The position numbers were made by a program, and so were the translations under genes. Positions 33,226 to 41,562 of a stretch of 64,000 nucleotides of DNA are shown one piece after another. Under the pieces are notes generated by a model. That model did not search any database. It was given only the letters and a program-made list of their open reading frames with translations, and was not told the origin of the DNA. This DNA is from an uncultured Bacilli bacterium (GTDB taxonomy: Bacteria > Bacillota_I > Bacilli_A > RF39 > UBA660), in contig CAJTZU010000008.1 in the NCBI GenBank assembly GCA_910584165.1, positions 12,122-76,121 on the forward strand. The letters run 5' to 3'. How positions within the stretch are numbered: the stretch's first letter is position 1; each line of letters opens with the position of its first letter.

Positions 33226-35685
33226 ATGATGAAAGTACTAGATGAGCAAAATGTATTATTAACAAGAGAAGAAATGGTAAAAATAAATCGTATTATTAAT
33301 TATAGTTTTTTGAAAGAAAGACTAAAAGAGTATTTGAAATCTAGTGATGAAAAATTTGTGATAAGTGCTTCTTTTTTAGTAGATATTATGGATGATTTTG
33401 AAAGTTGCTTGAGAAGTATCAGAGAATTAAATTTAGTTGGGACAGGAGTAGATTCTAACTTAGAAGAAGAATTATCAAGGTTATTATCTGAAGATTTAGA
33501 AAGTTTAAAATTAGTAAAAAAAGAGAATAGAAAATTAATAGTTTGTAGTGAATTAATTAATAAATTATATGAGATTGTTGAATTAAATGAAAAATTATAT
33601 AAATTAAAAGATTTAAAATCTGTAAAGAATATTATTTTTCAAGATTTAGCTTATTTTTGTGCAGAGGAAACTCTTCAGCAAATGGAAAAAGAATTTCAAG
33701 AAAAATTAAGTCAATCTGATGTTGAAGGATTAGAGGAATTTTTAAATAGAGTTCATTCTTTAATTATTAATCATTGGTGTGAATATATAACTGATTTAAA
33801 CAATTTTGATAGTAATAAGCCTTATAATCTTTTATGTCATAGTACGGATAGTACAAGTTTTAATGGAGATTTTTATACAAGGTATGTATCTTGCTCTTTG
33901 TTATGTGAAGAATTGACAGATACTTATCGTAGCGGATATGGATTTATTTTATCACCGAAGGATATTGTTTTAGCAAATAGCTCAGATTTGTATGTATTTA
34001 ATTCTTCAGAAGATGATGAGACTTTACTTCAATTTTCTACCATAAAGAAAGTTTCTTCGCCAGAGCGCGCAAAAGAAGAAGCTTTAAGGTATAAATTAGA
34101 AAATCAAAAGAATGGTTCACATGATAAAGTATATACCGAAATAGTAGTAGATGGATTTCATCCTATTGGAATATTTTGTTTATATGATGGTAGTAAAGAG
34201 TTAAGTTATAACTATCAAATGGCATTAAAATTGAAAGAAAGTTATCCTAATTTAGAAATATTTTGTTTGAATGTTATGCTTCAAAAAAGTGAAACAGAGT
34301 TAGAACCTGTAAAAAAGACTCTTATCAATAGAATTAGTCAAAAAGTAGGTATTTTAAATCATGATTTTTTCTTTGATGAAGAAATATCTTATAAAGATTT
34401 TGAGTTGTTTTGGAAAAAGTACTTATCTTTAATACAAAAAGAAAATTATACAGTAGAAGATATTATTACGATTTATCGTGAGAATGAGGATTTATTATCT
34501 ACACGATTGGATCTTAGTCATTTATTTGATGGTACTTACCAAGAAGAGCAAATTAGGCAGATTTTATATTATAATCCGCAAATAAGAATTATTGATATTA
34601 TAAATGGAAAAGCAACAGTATCTTTATTAGAAGAATTATATAATGTTTTAATTATGTATAAAGATAATCAATTGTTAGAAAATATCATACCAGGGATAAA
34701 TACTTTTTTAACAATTTATCCTTTTACAATAATAGATGATATGAGAGCCTTAGGACTACAAAAGTGTAATAGTATGGAATCTTTATTAGTTCTTTTAAGT
34801 GAATCTCCTTCTTTTTATCAGAAAGATAGTGAATTATCAGAAGATATGACATATGCCTCTTTTTATAATATTTATTCTCATTGTAAAACTTTAGCGCATG
34901 CTAGAAAATTAAAAGATAGTAAATTAATTTTGTTTATGAAATTATATGAGATTGTTTCCCTTGATGCCAGTGATTTAGAAAAATTAAAGCATCTCAAAGA
35001 ATATGATTTTGCAAGTATTAATGCAGTATTATTAAGTGCATTATCTCGTAAAAAGGAAAGTGTTAATGATAAAGTAAATAGGTATGAAGCAAAAGTAGAA
35101 TCTTTAGAACAAGAAAAAACAAATGTTAGAAATATGATTGAATCTTATGATAATGCTTGTAATTGCTGTTCTCAAGGCGCTTCCTATGCCATTGCTAGGA
35201 AAGAAGTAGGTAGTCTTGTAGAACAAATAAATCAAATCAAATTAATCATAGAAGAGGGAGTGCAAGAAATAGCTATGGGACAAAATAGTATTGCTTATCA
35301 TCAAAGCAGGCTTGCTCAGTATTCCAAACATAGAATTTTAAATAGTTTTAGAATTAGAATTTTAAATCAAAAATTAGAGAAAGAAAAATTTTTAGTTTTC
35401 GATTTAGAGAGAAGAATATCGATAAAAAAAGGAGTATTAGAACATTTAATGCAAGTGTTAACAGAAGTAAAAGTTAGATTTAAAGAACGTACGGGAATAC
35501 CATTAGACAATTATGAGGAAGAACTTCAAAAATCAAAAGATATTTTAGACACTGTAGATGTATCTTGGGCTAGAAAAAAATTGGATAAATTAGATTCTCT
35601 TATTGAAAAAGTAGAAAATATATTGAAGAATTATAAAAAAGAAATAGGAAACTGTGAAGATTTGGAAGGAGCTTATAGAAAATGA
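33226..35685 (+). CDS. large coiled-coil protein of unknown function between rsgA and rpe, 819 aa
   Basis: I do not recognise this soluble protein. There is no signal peptide or membrane helix. The N-terminal 190 residues are helical and acidic. A central alpha/beta region (about 195-390) contains SGYGFILSPKDIVLANSSDLYVF and IVVDGFHPIGIFCLYDG, which reads like an enzyme-type fold. The C-terminal third is coiled coil (about 620-815) with a CNCCSQG motif at the hinge. The start at 33226 follows TAGGTGGT. It interrupts the rsgA-rpe neighbourhood of Bacillus, begins after the rsgA terminator, and overlaps the rpe start by four bases. Confidence 0.8.
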   Translation: MMKVLDEQNVLLTREEMVKINRIINYSFLKERLKEYLKSSDEKFVISASFLVDIMDDFESCLRSIRELNLVGTGVDSNLEEELSRLLSEDLESLKLVKKENRKLIVCSELINKLYEIVELNEKLYKLKDLKSVKNIIFQDLAYFCAEETLQQMEKEFQEKLSQSDVEGLEEFLNRVHSLIINHWCEYITDLNNFDSNKPYNLLCHSTDSTSFNGDFYTRYVSCSLLCEELTDTYRSGYGFILSPKDIVLANSSDLYVFNSSEDDETLLQFSTIKKVSSPERAKEEALRYKLENQKNGSHDKVYTEIVVDGFHPIGIFCLYDGSKELSYNYQMALKLKESYPNLEIFCLNVMLQKSETELEPVKKTLINRISQKVGILNHDFFFDEEISYKDFELFWKKYLSLIQKENYTVEDIITIYRENEDLLSTRLDLSHLFDGTYQEEQIRQILYYNPQIRIIDIINGKATVSLLEELYNVLIMYKDNQLLENIIPGINTFLTIYPFTIIDDMRALGLQKCNSMESLLVLLSESPSFYQKDSELSEDMTYASFYNIYSHCKTLAHARKLKDSKLILFMKLYEIVSLDASDLEKLKHLKEYDFASINAVLLSALSRKKESVNDKVNRYEAKVESLEQEKTNVRNMIESYDNACNCCSQGASYAIARKEVGSLVEQINQIKLIIEEGVQEIAMGQNSIAYHQSRLAQYSKHRILNSFRIRILNQKLEKEKFLVFDLERRISIKKGVLEHLMQVLTEVKVRFKERTGIPLDNYEEELQKSKDILDTVDVSWARKKLDKLDSLIEKVENILKNYKKEIGNCEDLEGAYRK

Positions 35686-36293
35686 TTAGTGTTTCTCTTT
35701 TAAATATAAAAGATAATGAAGAAAAAATAAAAGAAGTAGATCAATTACATTCTGATTATGTCCATATTGATGTTATGGATGGAGAATTTGTAAATAATAA
35801 AATAGATTTTGAAAATTTGCCATTTATGAATACGAAGAGGGATATTCATTTAATGGTATATGATATTCCAAGATATATCGATATCTATTCTAAGTATAAA
35901 CCAGAATATTTAACCTTTCATCTAGAAGCAACTGAAAAAGTAGAAGAAATGATAGCTCATATTAAAAGGATAAATAGTAAAGTAGGAATTTCTATTTGTC
36001 CTAATACAAAAGTAGAATTATTACTTCCATACTTAGCTCAGGTTGATTTAGTACTCATTATGACAGTAGAGCCTGGAAAAGGTGGACAATCTTTTATAAT
36101 AGATTGTGCGCATAAAATAGATATTTTAAAGGAATTAAGAGAAAAGAATCATTACCACTATAAAATCGAAGTAGATGGTGGTGTTAATGAGGTAACAAAA
36201 GAGTACTGTAAAAATGCTGATATATTAGTAGTGGGAAGTTATTTAACAATGAGTGATAATTATTTAGAAAAATATCAAAATATGTTAAAATAA
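35682..36293 (+). CDS. rpe: ribulose-phosphate 3-epimerase
   Basis: This 203-aa TIM-barrel enzyme of the pentose phosphate pathway interconverts ribulose 5-phosphate and xylulose 5-phosphate. Metal and catalytic motifs are HIDVMDGEFV, DIHLMVYD, MTVEPGKGGQSF and IEVDGGVN. Slightly short at the C-terminus but complete. ATGA overlap with the upstream coiled-coil gene suggests translational coupling. Confidence 0.95.
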   Translation: MISVSLLNIKDNEEKIKEVDQLHSDYVHIDVMDGEFVNNKIDFENLPFMNTKRDIHLMVYDIPRYIDIYSKYKPEYLTFHLEATEKVEEMIAHIKRINSKVGISICPNTKVELLLPYLAQVDLVLIMTVEPGKGGQSFIIDCAHKIDILKELREKNHYHYKIEVDGGVNEVTKEYCKNADILVVGSYLTMSDNYLEKYQNMLK

Positions 36294-36306
36294 AACCGTT
36301 AATTTC

Positions 36307-36335
36307 TTGCTTAAAAAAAGAATTTATTATATACT
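36307..36335 (+). promoter_or_regulatory. sigma-A promoter of tig
   Basis: TTGCTT, 17-bp spacer, TATACT, 25 bases upstream of the trigger factor start. Confidence 0.65.
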
Positions 36336-36359
36336 ATATGTATTGCGGGAGGATGAATT

Positions 36360-37613
36360 ATGGAAAACAAGAGTGAAAAAAAAGTTACAATTAAAATAGA
36401 TGGTGAAGAATGGTCAAAATTAGTAGATGACGCATTTAAAAAAGCAAATAAAAAAGCAAAAATAGCTGGCTTTAGACCAGGAAAAGCTCCAAAGGATATT
36501 TTTGTAAAACATTATGGCATGGAATCTTTATATTATGAAGCTTCTAATAAAGCAGTAGAGGTTGCCTATGAAAAAATGTTAGATGAAAATAGTGATTTGG
36601 ATATTGTTACACAGCCAACAGTAGATATAAAAGATATTGGTGAAAATGGTGTTGAATTTGAGTTTGTTTTAACATTAAAGCCAGAGGTAACATTAGGAAC
36701 TTATAAAGGATTAAAGGCAAAAAAAGAAAAGGTAAAAGTAACAAAGGAAGAAATAGAAGAATCTATTAATCATATGCGTGAGCACTATAAAGAAAATATT
36801 GTAAAAGAAGGTGCGATTGCTAATGGTGATGTTGCTATCATTGATTTCGAGGGATTTAAAGATGGAAAAGCATTTGATGGTGGTAAAGGTGAAAATTATT
36901 CTTTAGAAATTGGAAGTAATACTTTTATTCCAGGATTTGAAGAACAATTAGTTGGCAAAAAAGCTGGAGAAGATGTAGAAGTAAATGTTACTTTTCCAGA
37001 AGAATATCATTCAGAAGATTTAAAGGGAGCTAAAGCAACTTTTAAAGTTCATATTCATGAAGTAAAAGAAGTAAAGGTTCCAGAGTTAGATGAAGATTTC
37101 TTTAATGATTTAGGAATGGAAGGAATTGATTCTAAAGAATCACTAGAAAAACAAGTAAAGGAAAATATTACAGCACAGAAAGAAAGAAAAGCAGAGGATG
37201 AATGGTTAGATGCTTTATTAGAAGAAGCTGCTTCTACTATGAAGGTTGATATTCCAGAAGTAATGATTCAAGATGAAACTTCTAGAATGATTCAAGAGTT
37301 TGCTCAAAATGTTCAAATGCAGGGTATTTCTTTAGAACAGTTTTTCCAATTTTCAGGAATGTCTGAAGATAAATTAAGAGAAGAGTATAAAGAGCAAGCA
37401 ACAAAAAGAGTTACGTATCGTTTAATGATTGAAGCAATTATTAAGAAAGAAAAGATTGATGTAACAGAAGAAGAATTAAATAAAGAAGCAGAAGAAATGG
37501 CTTCAAAATATCAAATGAGTAAAGAAGATTTCTTTGAACGCTTTGGAGAAGAAATGATTCGTTATGATTTAAAAGTACATAAAGTATTTGATTTATTAAA
37601 AGGAGAGAAATAA
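36360..37613 (+). CDS. tig: trigger factor (ribosome-associated chaperone)
   Basis: This 417-aa peptidyl-prolyl isomerase binds the nascent-chain exit tunnel. The ribosome-binding signature GFRPGKAPKDI is at about 38-48, the FKBP-type isomerase domain lies at about 150-235 (GDVAIIDFEGFKDGKAFDGG ... IPGFEEQLVGKKAGE), and the helical chaperone domain follows. GGGAGG precedes the ATG. Single-gene unit ending at a terminator. Confidence 0.96.
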   Translation: MENKSEKKVTIKIDGEEWSKLVDDAFKKANKKAKIAGFRPGKAPKDIFVKHYGMESLYYEASNKAVEVAYEKMLDENSDLDIVTQPTVDIKDIGENGVEFEFVLTLKPEVTLGTYKGLKAKKEKVKVTKEEIEESINHMREHYKENIVKEGAIANGDVAIIDFEGFKDGKAFDGGKGENYSLEIGSNTFIPGFEEQLVGKKAGEDVEVNVTFPEEYHSEDLKGAKATFKVHIHEVKEVKVPELDEDFFNDLGMEGIDSKESLEKQVKENITAQKERKAEDEWLDALLEEAASTMKVDIPEVMIQDETSRMIQEFAQNVQMQGISLEQFFQFSGMSEDKLREEYKEQATKRVTYRLMIEAIIKKEKIDVTEEELNKEAEEMASKYQMSKEDFFERFGEEMIRYDLKVHKVFDLLKGEK

Positions 37614-37627
37614 TTCTCTTCTTTTTC
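37600..37627 (+). terminator. rho-independent terminator of tig
   Basis: 10-bp stem AAGGAGAGAA / TTCTCTTCTT (one G-T) with an ATAA loop and T-run; spans the stop codon. Confidence 0.75.
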
Positions 37628-37642
37628 TAGTTAGGTGTATTT

Positions 37643-38167
37643 ATGAAAATGGATAGAATTTGTATTATAGGTGGAAGTGGAACAGGAAAGACTACTTTAT
37701 CTAATAATTTGTCAAAAGAATTAAAACTTCCAGTTTTTCATATTGATGGAATTCATCATATTAAGGATTGGGGAATTAGAGATAGAGAAGAAAGAGATAA
37801 AATAATATTAGATATCCTAAAAAAGAAGAAATGGATTATAGATGGGACTTATTCTTCTACTTTAAAAGAAAGACTTGATAAAGCGAATCTTGTCATATTT
37901 TTAGATTATTCTTTAGGAGCTAGATTAGTAGGGATATTTGGAAGATATTTAAAAAAACATGGACAAGAAAAAGAAGAAATACCAGGATGTAAAGAACAAT
38001 TGTCGTTTGAACTTATTATTTCTTCCTTTAAATTTAAAAGCAAATTGCGCAAAAAAATTATTAAAATTTTAGAAGATAGTAATCATTCTAATATTTTAAT
38101 ATTTCAAAATAGAAAAATGTTAAATAAGTGGTATAAAGAAAAATTCCAAAATGAAATGACTTTATAG
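37643..38167 (+). CDS. P-loop NTPase of the adenylate-kinase-like (topology modulator/FlaR) family
   Basis: This 174-aa small kinase-like protein has Walker A GGSGTGKTT near the N-terminus, then LPVFHIDGIHH and WIIDGTYSSTL, which are typical of the family annotated as DNA topology modulation protein or FlaR. A basic middle region follows. The substrate is unknown; relatives are thought to phosphorylate small molecules. TAGGTG lies before the ATG. It follows the tig terminator. Confidence 0.82.
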   Translation: MKMDRICIIGGSGTGKTTLSNNLSKELKLPVFHIDGIHHIKDWGIRDREERDKIILDILKKKKWIIDGTYSSTLKERLDKANLVIFLDYSLGARLVGIFGRYLKKHGQEKEEIPGCKEQLSFELIISSFKFKSKLRKKIIKILEDSNHSNILIFQNRKMLNKWYKEKFQNEMTL

Positions 38168-38212
38168 AAAAGAAAAAGTATGTTATAATCAAATTAGAAT
38201 GGGCGTGGTAAA

Positions 38213-39163
38213 ATGGAAAATGAGATAGAAAAAAAGAATAATAAACCAATTTTTTTAGTTATTATTGGAGTATTACTCATTGTCATTATAGTTCTTGTTT
38301 TCTTATTACTAACAAAAGATAACAAGAAAATAGAAAAAGAAAATAATAATTCTAATATAAATGATAGTAATACTAATACGAATGAAAAAATAGAAGAGTC
38401 TGATAAACTAGATGAGGAAACTGAAAAATTAATGTTGTTATTTCCAGCGATTGAAACAGCATATCAAAATAAATTATTGAAAGTAACTGATTTAGCAATA
38501 GAAGATATTTATGCGAATACGATGTTTGCAATAGGTTATTATTATAAGGATGGATTATATTATTTAGATTTTGATTCAAGTGATGAAGAGTCTAGTAATG
38601 GTTGTAAAAAAGGAACCTTAGCATTTAAAGATGGGGAAGATTCGATTTGCTATACATCTGATAAATCAAAAGAAGCTCAAGAACAATTTGCAGTAGATGA
38701 GAAAACATTTGAAAAAGCTTTAAAACAATTTTATGGAGATAGTATAAAATATCAAAGAATGAATGATGTCTTTGGTTCTCATAAAAATTTTACTGATTAT
38801 CATTATCAAAATGGATATTATTATGGATATGGAGGCGGAGGAGGCTATGGTTTTGGAGATGGAGCTGAATTTCATAGTCAAGCTTTTCATAAAGTAGAAA
38901 CAAAAGGAGACGAGAAATATATCTATGTAGATTATGCTTATACAGTTTATCATTGTCAAGATGAAGATTGTAAAAAGGGAACTATTTCTTACTACAAAGA
39001 TTCTTCTAAAAAAGAAAAAGTATTTGAAACTACTTATGATGATAGTATTAATATTTTAGAAAGTGCTTCTTTAGCAAGTGGTAAAGTACCTCTTTACAAA
39101 CATACTTATAAAAAGAATAGTGATGGTAGCTATTATTGGTACAGTGTTGAACCAGTCAAATAA
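38213..39163 (+). CDS. membrane-anchored extracellular protein with Asn-rich linker, unknown
   Basis: This 316-aa protein has a short charged N-terminus, one membrane helix (about 12-34), an Asn/Ser/Thr/Asp linker (about 42-65) and an extracellular domain of about 250 residues. The domain contains a Tyr/Gly-rich loop (YYYGYGGGGGYGFGDG at about 202-217) and two Cys pairs (NGCKKG/ SICYT, and CQDEDC). The Cys spacing suggests disulphide bonds outside the cell. No family recognised. Confidence 0.75.
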   Translation: MENEIEKKNNKPIFLVIIGVLLIVIIVLVFLLLTKDNKKIEKENNNSNINDSNTNTNEKIEESDKLDEETEKLMLLFPAIETAYQNKLLKVTDLAIEDIYANTMFAIGYYYKDGLYYLDFDSSDEESSNGCKKGTLAFKDGEDSICYTSDKSKEAQEQFAVDEKTFEKALKQFYGDSIKYQRMNDVFGSHKNFTDYHYQNGYYYGYGGGGGYGFGDGAEFHSQAFHKVETKGDEKYIYVDYAYTVYHCQDEDCKKGTISYYKDSSKKEKVFETTYDDSINILESASLASGKVPLYKHTYKKNSDGSYYWYSVEPVK

Positions 39164-39187
39164 AAGGTTTAGTATTCTAAACCTTTT
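39162..39187. terminator. bidirectional terminator between convergent genes
   Basis: Perfect 11-bp stem AAAAGGTTTAG / CTAAACCTTTT with a TATT loop; T-runs on both strands serve the 38213 gene and the minus-strand HAD gene. Confidence 0.9.
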
Positions 39188-39875
39188 TTATATATTGAAA
39201 TAATTCTTTTTCTTCTCTATAATCTGCATCACATTGAAAGTTAGTAACAGAAAATAGCTTTTGCTCTGGCTCTTTATTCGGAGGTGTTACTAAAATAGAA
39301 GTTCCACCGTTAGAGAATACAAAGTTCATAGCGTAGTAATCTGTTAATCCATCTCCAATATAAACTAGATTAGTACAGTCTTCTTCTTTTCTTCCGTGTA
39401 ATGTGTTTACTTTTTTTATATAGTTTACTTTATCTTTATCTGAAACTAATTTTTCTACTCCTTTTAATTTTCCATTCTCATGAAGAAAAGATACTCCAAA
39501 TATTTTAGTAATATATTTGGCTATTTTAGAAGCATATAAGAATTCTTCAATTCCAGAAGTAACAATATAGTGCGAATAGGTGGTATTAGAATTGTTGGAA
39601 AGAGTTTTAAACCATTCTTCTACTCCTATATTAAATATAATATCTTCTGCTCCTTTAGTTACATCATGTGTTTCTAATTTGCTATTTTGAATGATAGATA
39701 AGAAAGCTTGAAACCAACTTTCATAGACATCTACAATTCCACTTTCTTTTATTTCTGCTATTTTTTGATAAAACTCTTTTTCAGACACACCACATTCTTG
39801 TAAAATAGGGAAGAATGGAACTGTTTTTGGAGTTAATGTTCCATCAAAATCATAGATAATTTGTACTTCTTTCAT
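39177..39875 (-). CDS. HAD-superfamily phosphatase
   Basis: This 232-aa soluble phosphatase has the four HAD motifs: DFDGTLT (nucleophile and acid Asp), IVTSG, a Lys before the last motif (SDKDKVNYIKK), and GDGLTDYYA. The helical cap lies between motifs I and II (about 25-95), as in the MtnX/SerB-like group. The substrate cannot be told from sequence. The ATG has GGTGATTGC before it. It is transcribed in the same direction as rodA. Confidence 0.88.
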   Translation of the reverse strand: MKEVQIIYDFDGTLTPKTVPFFPILQECGVSEKEFYQKIAEIKESGIVDVYESWFQAFLSIIQNSKLETHDVTKGAEDIIFNIGVEEWFKTLSNNSNTTYSHYIVTSGIEEFLYASKIAKYITKIFGVSFLHENGKLKGVEKLVSDKDKVNYIKKVNTLHGRKEEDCTNLVYIGDGLTDYYAMNFVFSNGGTSILVTPPNKEPEQKLFSVTNFQCDADYREEKELFQYIKKV

Positions 39876-39896
39876 GCAATCACCATTCTTATTATA

Positions 39897-41027
39897 TCAT
39901 GAAAATAGTTTCTTTTTTTTATTTTCATTGGCAATATTTAAAATGATACCTAACATAATCATATAGCTAAGTAGGCTAGACCCCCCATAACTAATGAAAG
40001 GCAAGGTAATTCCTGTGATAGGCATAACTCCATAAGTCATACCAATATTTTGAAATTGTTGATAGATAAGCATGGCAACAATACCACTAATAATATATTT
40101 GGCTGTTTTATCTTTACTTTTTATTGCAAGCAAAATTAATCTAATATCAAAATATAGAAGTAAAGCAAATAAGAGAATAGAGCCTAGAAATCCAAAATTA
40201 GAAGAGAAAATAGCAAATATAAAGTCTGTTTGTGGTTCTGGAAAATAAATTGGTGTTTGGTTATACCCAATTCCTAGTAGACCGCCAGAGCCTATGGCAG
40301 CCATTCCTCTTTCTAATTGATAACCACTTTTACTTGACCAATCTAATAGTCTATCTACTCTTAAAAAGAAACTAGTACCGAAGATTTCTATAAATAAATC
40401 AGTATTAAAAAAGTAAAGTCCTAAAATAGTAGTTAATATAATCCCACAAATGGTAAATAATAGTAAAAACCATCTATATCTAATTCCAGATATAAATAAC
40501 ATAATAAGGGCAATTAATAAATAAATAAGAACAACTCCTGTATCTGGTTCTAAAAAAGTAAGAATAGAAGGTATTGCCACTACTGTGATTACTTTTAATA
40601 AAAATAGAAATTCTTGTAAAACTGTGGGTTTTGGGTATTTTTTTTGAAAGTTATCAATCATTCTTGCGAGTGTTAAAATAAGGATGATTTTCATGAACTC
40701 ACTGGGTTGAAAAACGCCCACTTTATCAATGACAAACCAGCATCTAGCATTATTAATTGGCTCTCCGAAGAATAGTAATAATAGCAAAAGAAGTACAAAA
40801 ATTCCATAGAGATACCAAGCATATTTCATAATTTTTTTGTTTCCAACAAGAATAACACAAATAGCAGCTATAGAACCGATTCCATACCAAATAAATTGCT
40901 TTATGGCATAATTATTTTTTTCTATTAATAAACTTTCTGCACTATGGATGGTTGTAATTCCAATAATAGCAAATAAAAGAATTGGTAAAAGAATAGAAAA
41001 ATCAATTTGAAATCTTTTTTTTGTCAT
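39897..41027 (-). CDS. rodA: SEDS-family peptidoglycan polymerase RodA/FtsW
   Basis: This 376-aa polytopic membrane protein has about ten helices and is a glycosyltransferase that polymerises lipid II. SEDS signatures are QPSEFMKIILIL, FLEPDTGVVLIYLLI, GSGGLLGIGYNQTPIYFPEPQTDFIFA and GITLPFISYGGSSLLSYM. The sequence is closer to RodA (elongation) than FtsW by the FPEPQTDFIFA stretch. The start has AAGGTGATTAAGC in front. Its cognate class B PBP may be the gene at 2349. An 0A box lies in the intergenic region shared with the divergent EIIB-like gene. Confidence 0.9.
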   Translation of the reverse strand: MTKKRFQIDFSILLPILLFAIIGITTIHSAESLLIEKNNYAIKQFIWYGIGSIAAICVILVGNKKIMKYAWYLYGIFVLLLLLLLFFGEPINNARCWFVIDKVGVFQPSEFMKIILILTLARMIDNFQKKYPKPTVLQEFLFLLKVITVVAIPSILTFLEPDTGVVLIYLLIALIMLFISGIRYRWFLLLFTICGIILTTILGLYFFNTDLFIEIFGTSFFLRVDRLLDWSSKSGYQLERGMAAIGSGGLLGIGYNQTPIYFPEPQTDFIFAIFSSNFGFLGSILLFALLLYFDIRLILLAIKSKDKTAKYIISGIVAMLIYQQFQNIGMTYGVMPITGITLPFISYGGSSLLSYMIMLGIILNIANENKKKKLFS

Positions 41028-41092
41028 GCTTAATCACCTTCTAAATATCTTACACTAATTGCCTTTATTATACAATGTAAAAATGGATATTT

Positions 41093-41099
41093 TGTCGAA
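41093..41099 (+). promoter_or_regulatory. 0A box between rodA and the EIIB-like gene
   Basis: TTTTGTCGAAAAA carries a perfect TGTCGAA. It lies 45 bp upstream of a TATAAT (41144-41149) that precedes the EIIB-like gene and just upstream of a minus-strand TATAAT for rodA, so it could act on either promoter. Confidence 0.6.
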
Positions 41100-41168
41100 A
41101 AATGAAGAGGCTATTTAATGTTTCTTTTTTTTTGATTTTATAGTATAATGGTTAACAGGTGATTAATC

Positions 41169-41489
41169 ATGGATAATTATATTTGGCAGTATGTCATTAT
41201 TATATTTGTACTAGTAGTTATTGCGATTGCGATTGTAAAGTCAAAAAAGAGAGATTTTAAGTTTGAGGCAAATAAGTTAGTAGAATTATTAGGTGGAATT
41301 GATAATATTAAGAATTATGATTTTAATAAATCTAGATTTGTTGTGGACTTAAAAGATGTTACGAAAGCAAATAAAGAAGGTATTCAAAAAATGGGTGCCC
41401 AGGGGATTGTTGAAATAGATAATCAACTTAAGATTATATTAGGGTCTGATGCGAAACAAATAAAAAAATATATTAATGAATTAAAGTGA
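41169..41489 (+). CDS. membrane-anchored PTS EIIB-like domain without the phosphocysteine
   Basis: This 106-aa protein has an N-terminal membrane helix (about 6-24) and an EIIB domain of the glucose type (about 33-106; NKLVELLGGIDNI, VVDLKDVTK, IQKMGAQGIVEIDNQLKIILGSDA). In the canonical EIIB the motif is CITRLR; here the same place reads NKSRFV, with Asn53 where the phosphorylated Cys should be, so phosphotransfer is not possible by the known mechanism. No EIIC is nearby. AGGTGATTAATC precedes the ATG and an 0A box lies upstream. I infer a sensor or scaffold role. Related stand-alone EIIB-like proteins are frequent in low-GC genomes. Confidence 0.8.
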   Translation: MDNYIWQYVIIIFVLVVIAIAIVKSKKRDFKFEANKLVELLGGIDNIKNYDFNKSRFVVDLKDVTKANKEGIQKMGAQGIVEIDNQLKIILGSDAKQIKKYINELK

Positions 41490-41509
41490 TTATTTCACTT
41501 TTTTTTTAC
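41483..41509 (+). terminator. rho-independent terminator of the EIIB-like gene
   Basis: AAAGTGA / TCACTTT stem, TTATT loop, long T-run; overlaps the stop codon. Confidence 0.85.
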
Positions 41510-41513
41510 AAAT

Positions 41514-41530
41514 TTCGACATTCTTCGACA
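41514..41530 (-). promoter_or_regulatory. tandem 0A boxes upstream of the histidine kinase
   Basis: TTCGACA occurs twice with starts exactly 10 bp apart (41514-41520 and 41524-41530), so two TGTCGAA boxes face the same way on the minus strand, one helical turn apart. This is the arrangement bound by a Spo0A dimer. The likely -10 TATAGT is at 41542-41547, so the boxes cover the -35 region. Confidence 0.75.
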
Positions 41531-41562
41531 AAAAAATACGTTATAGTAATAATGGTGATGAT

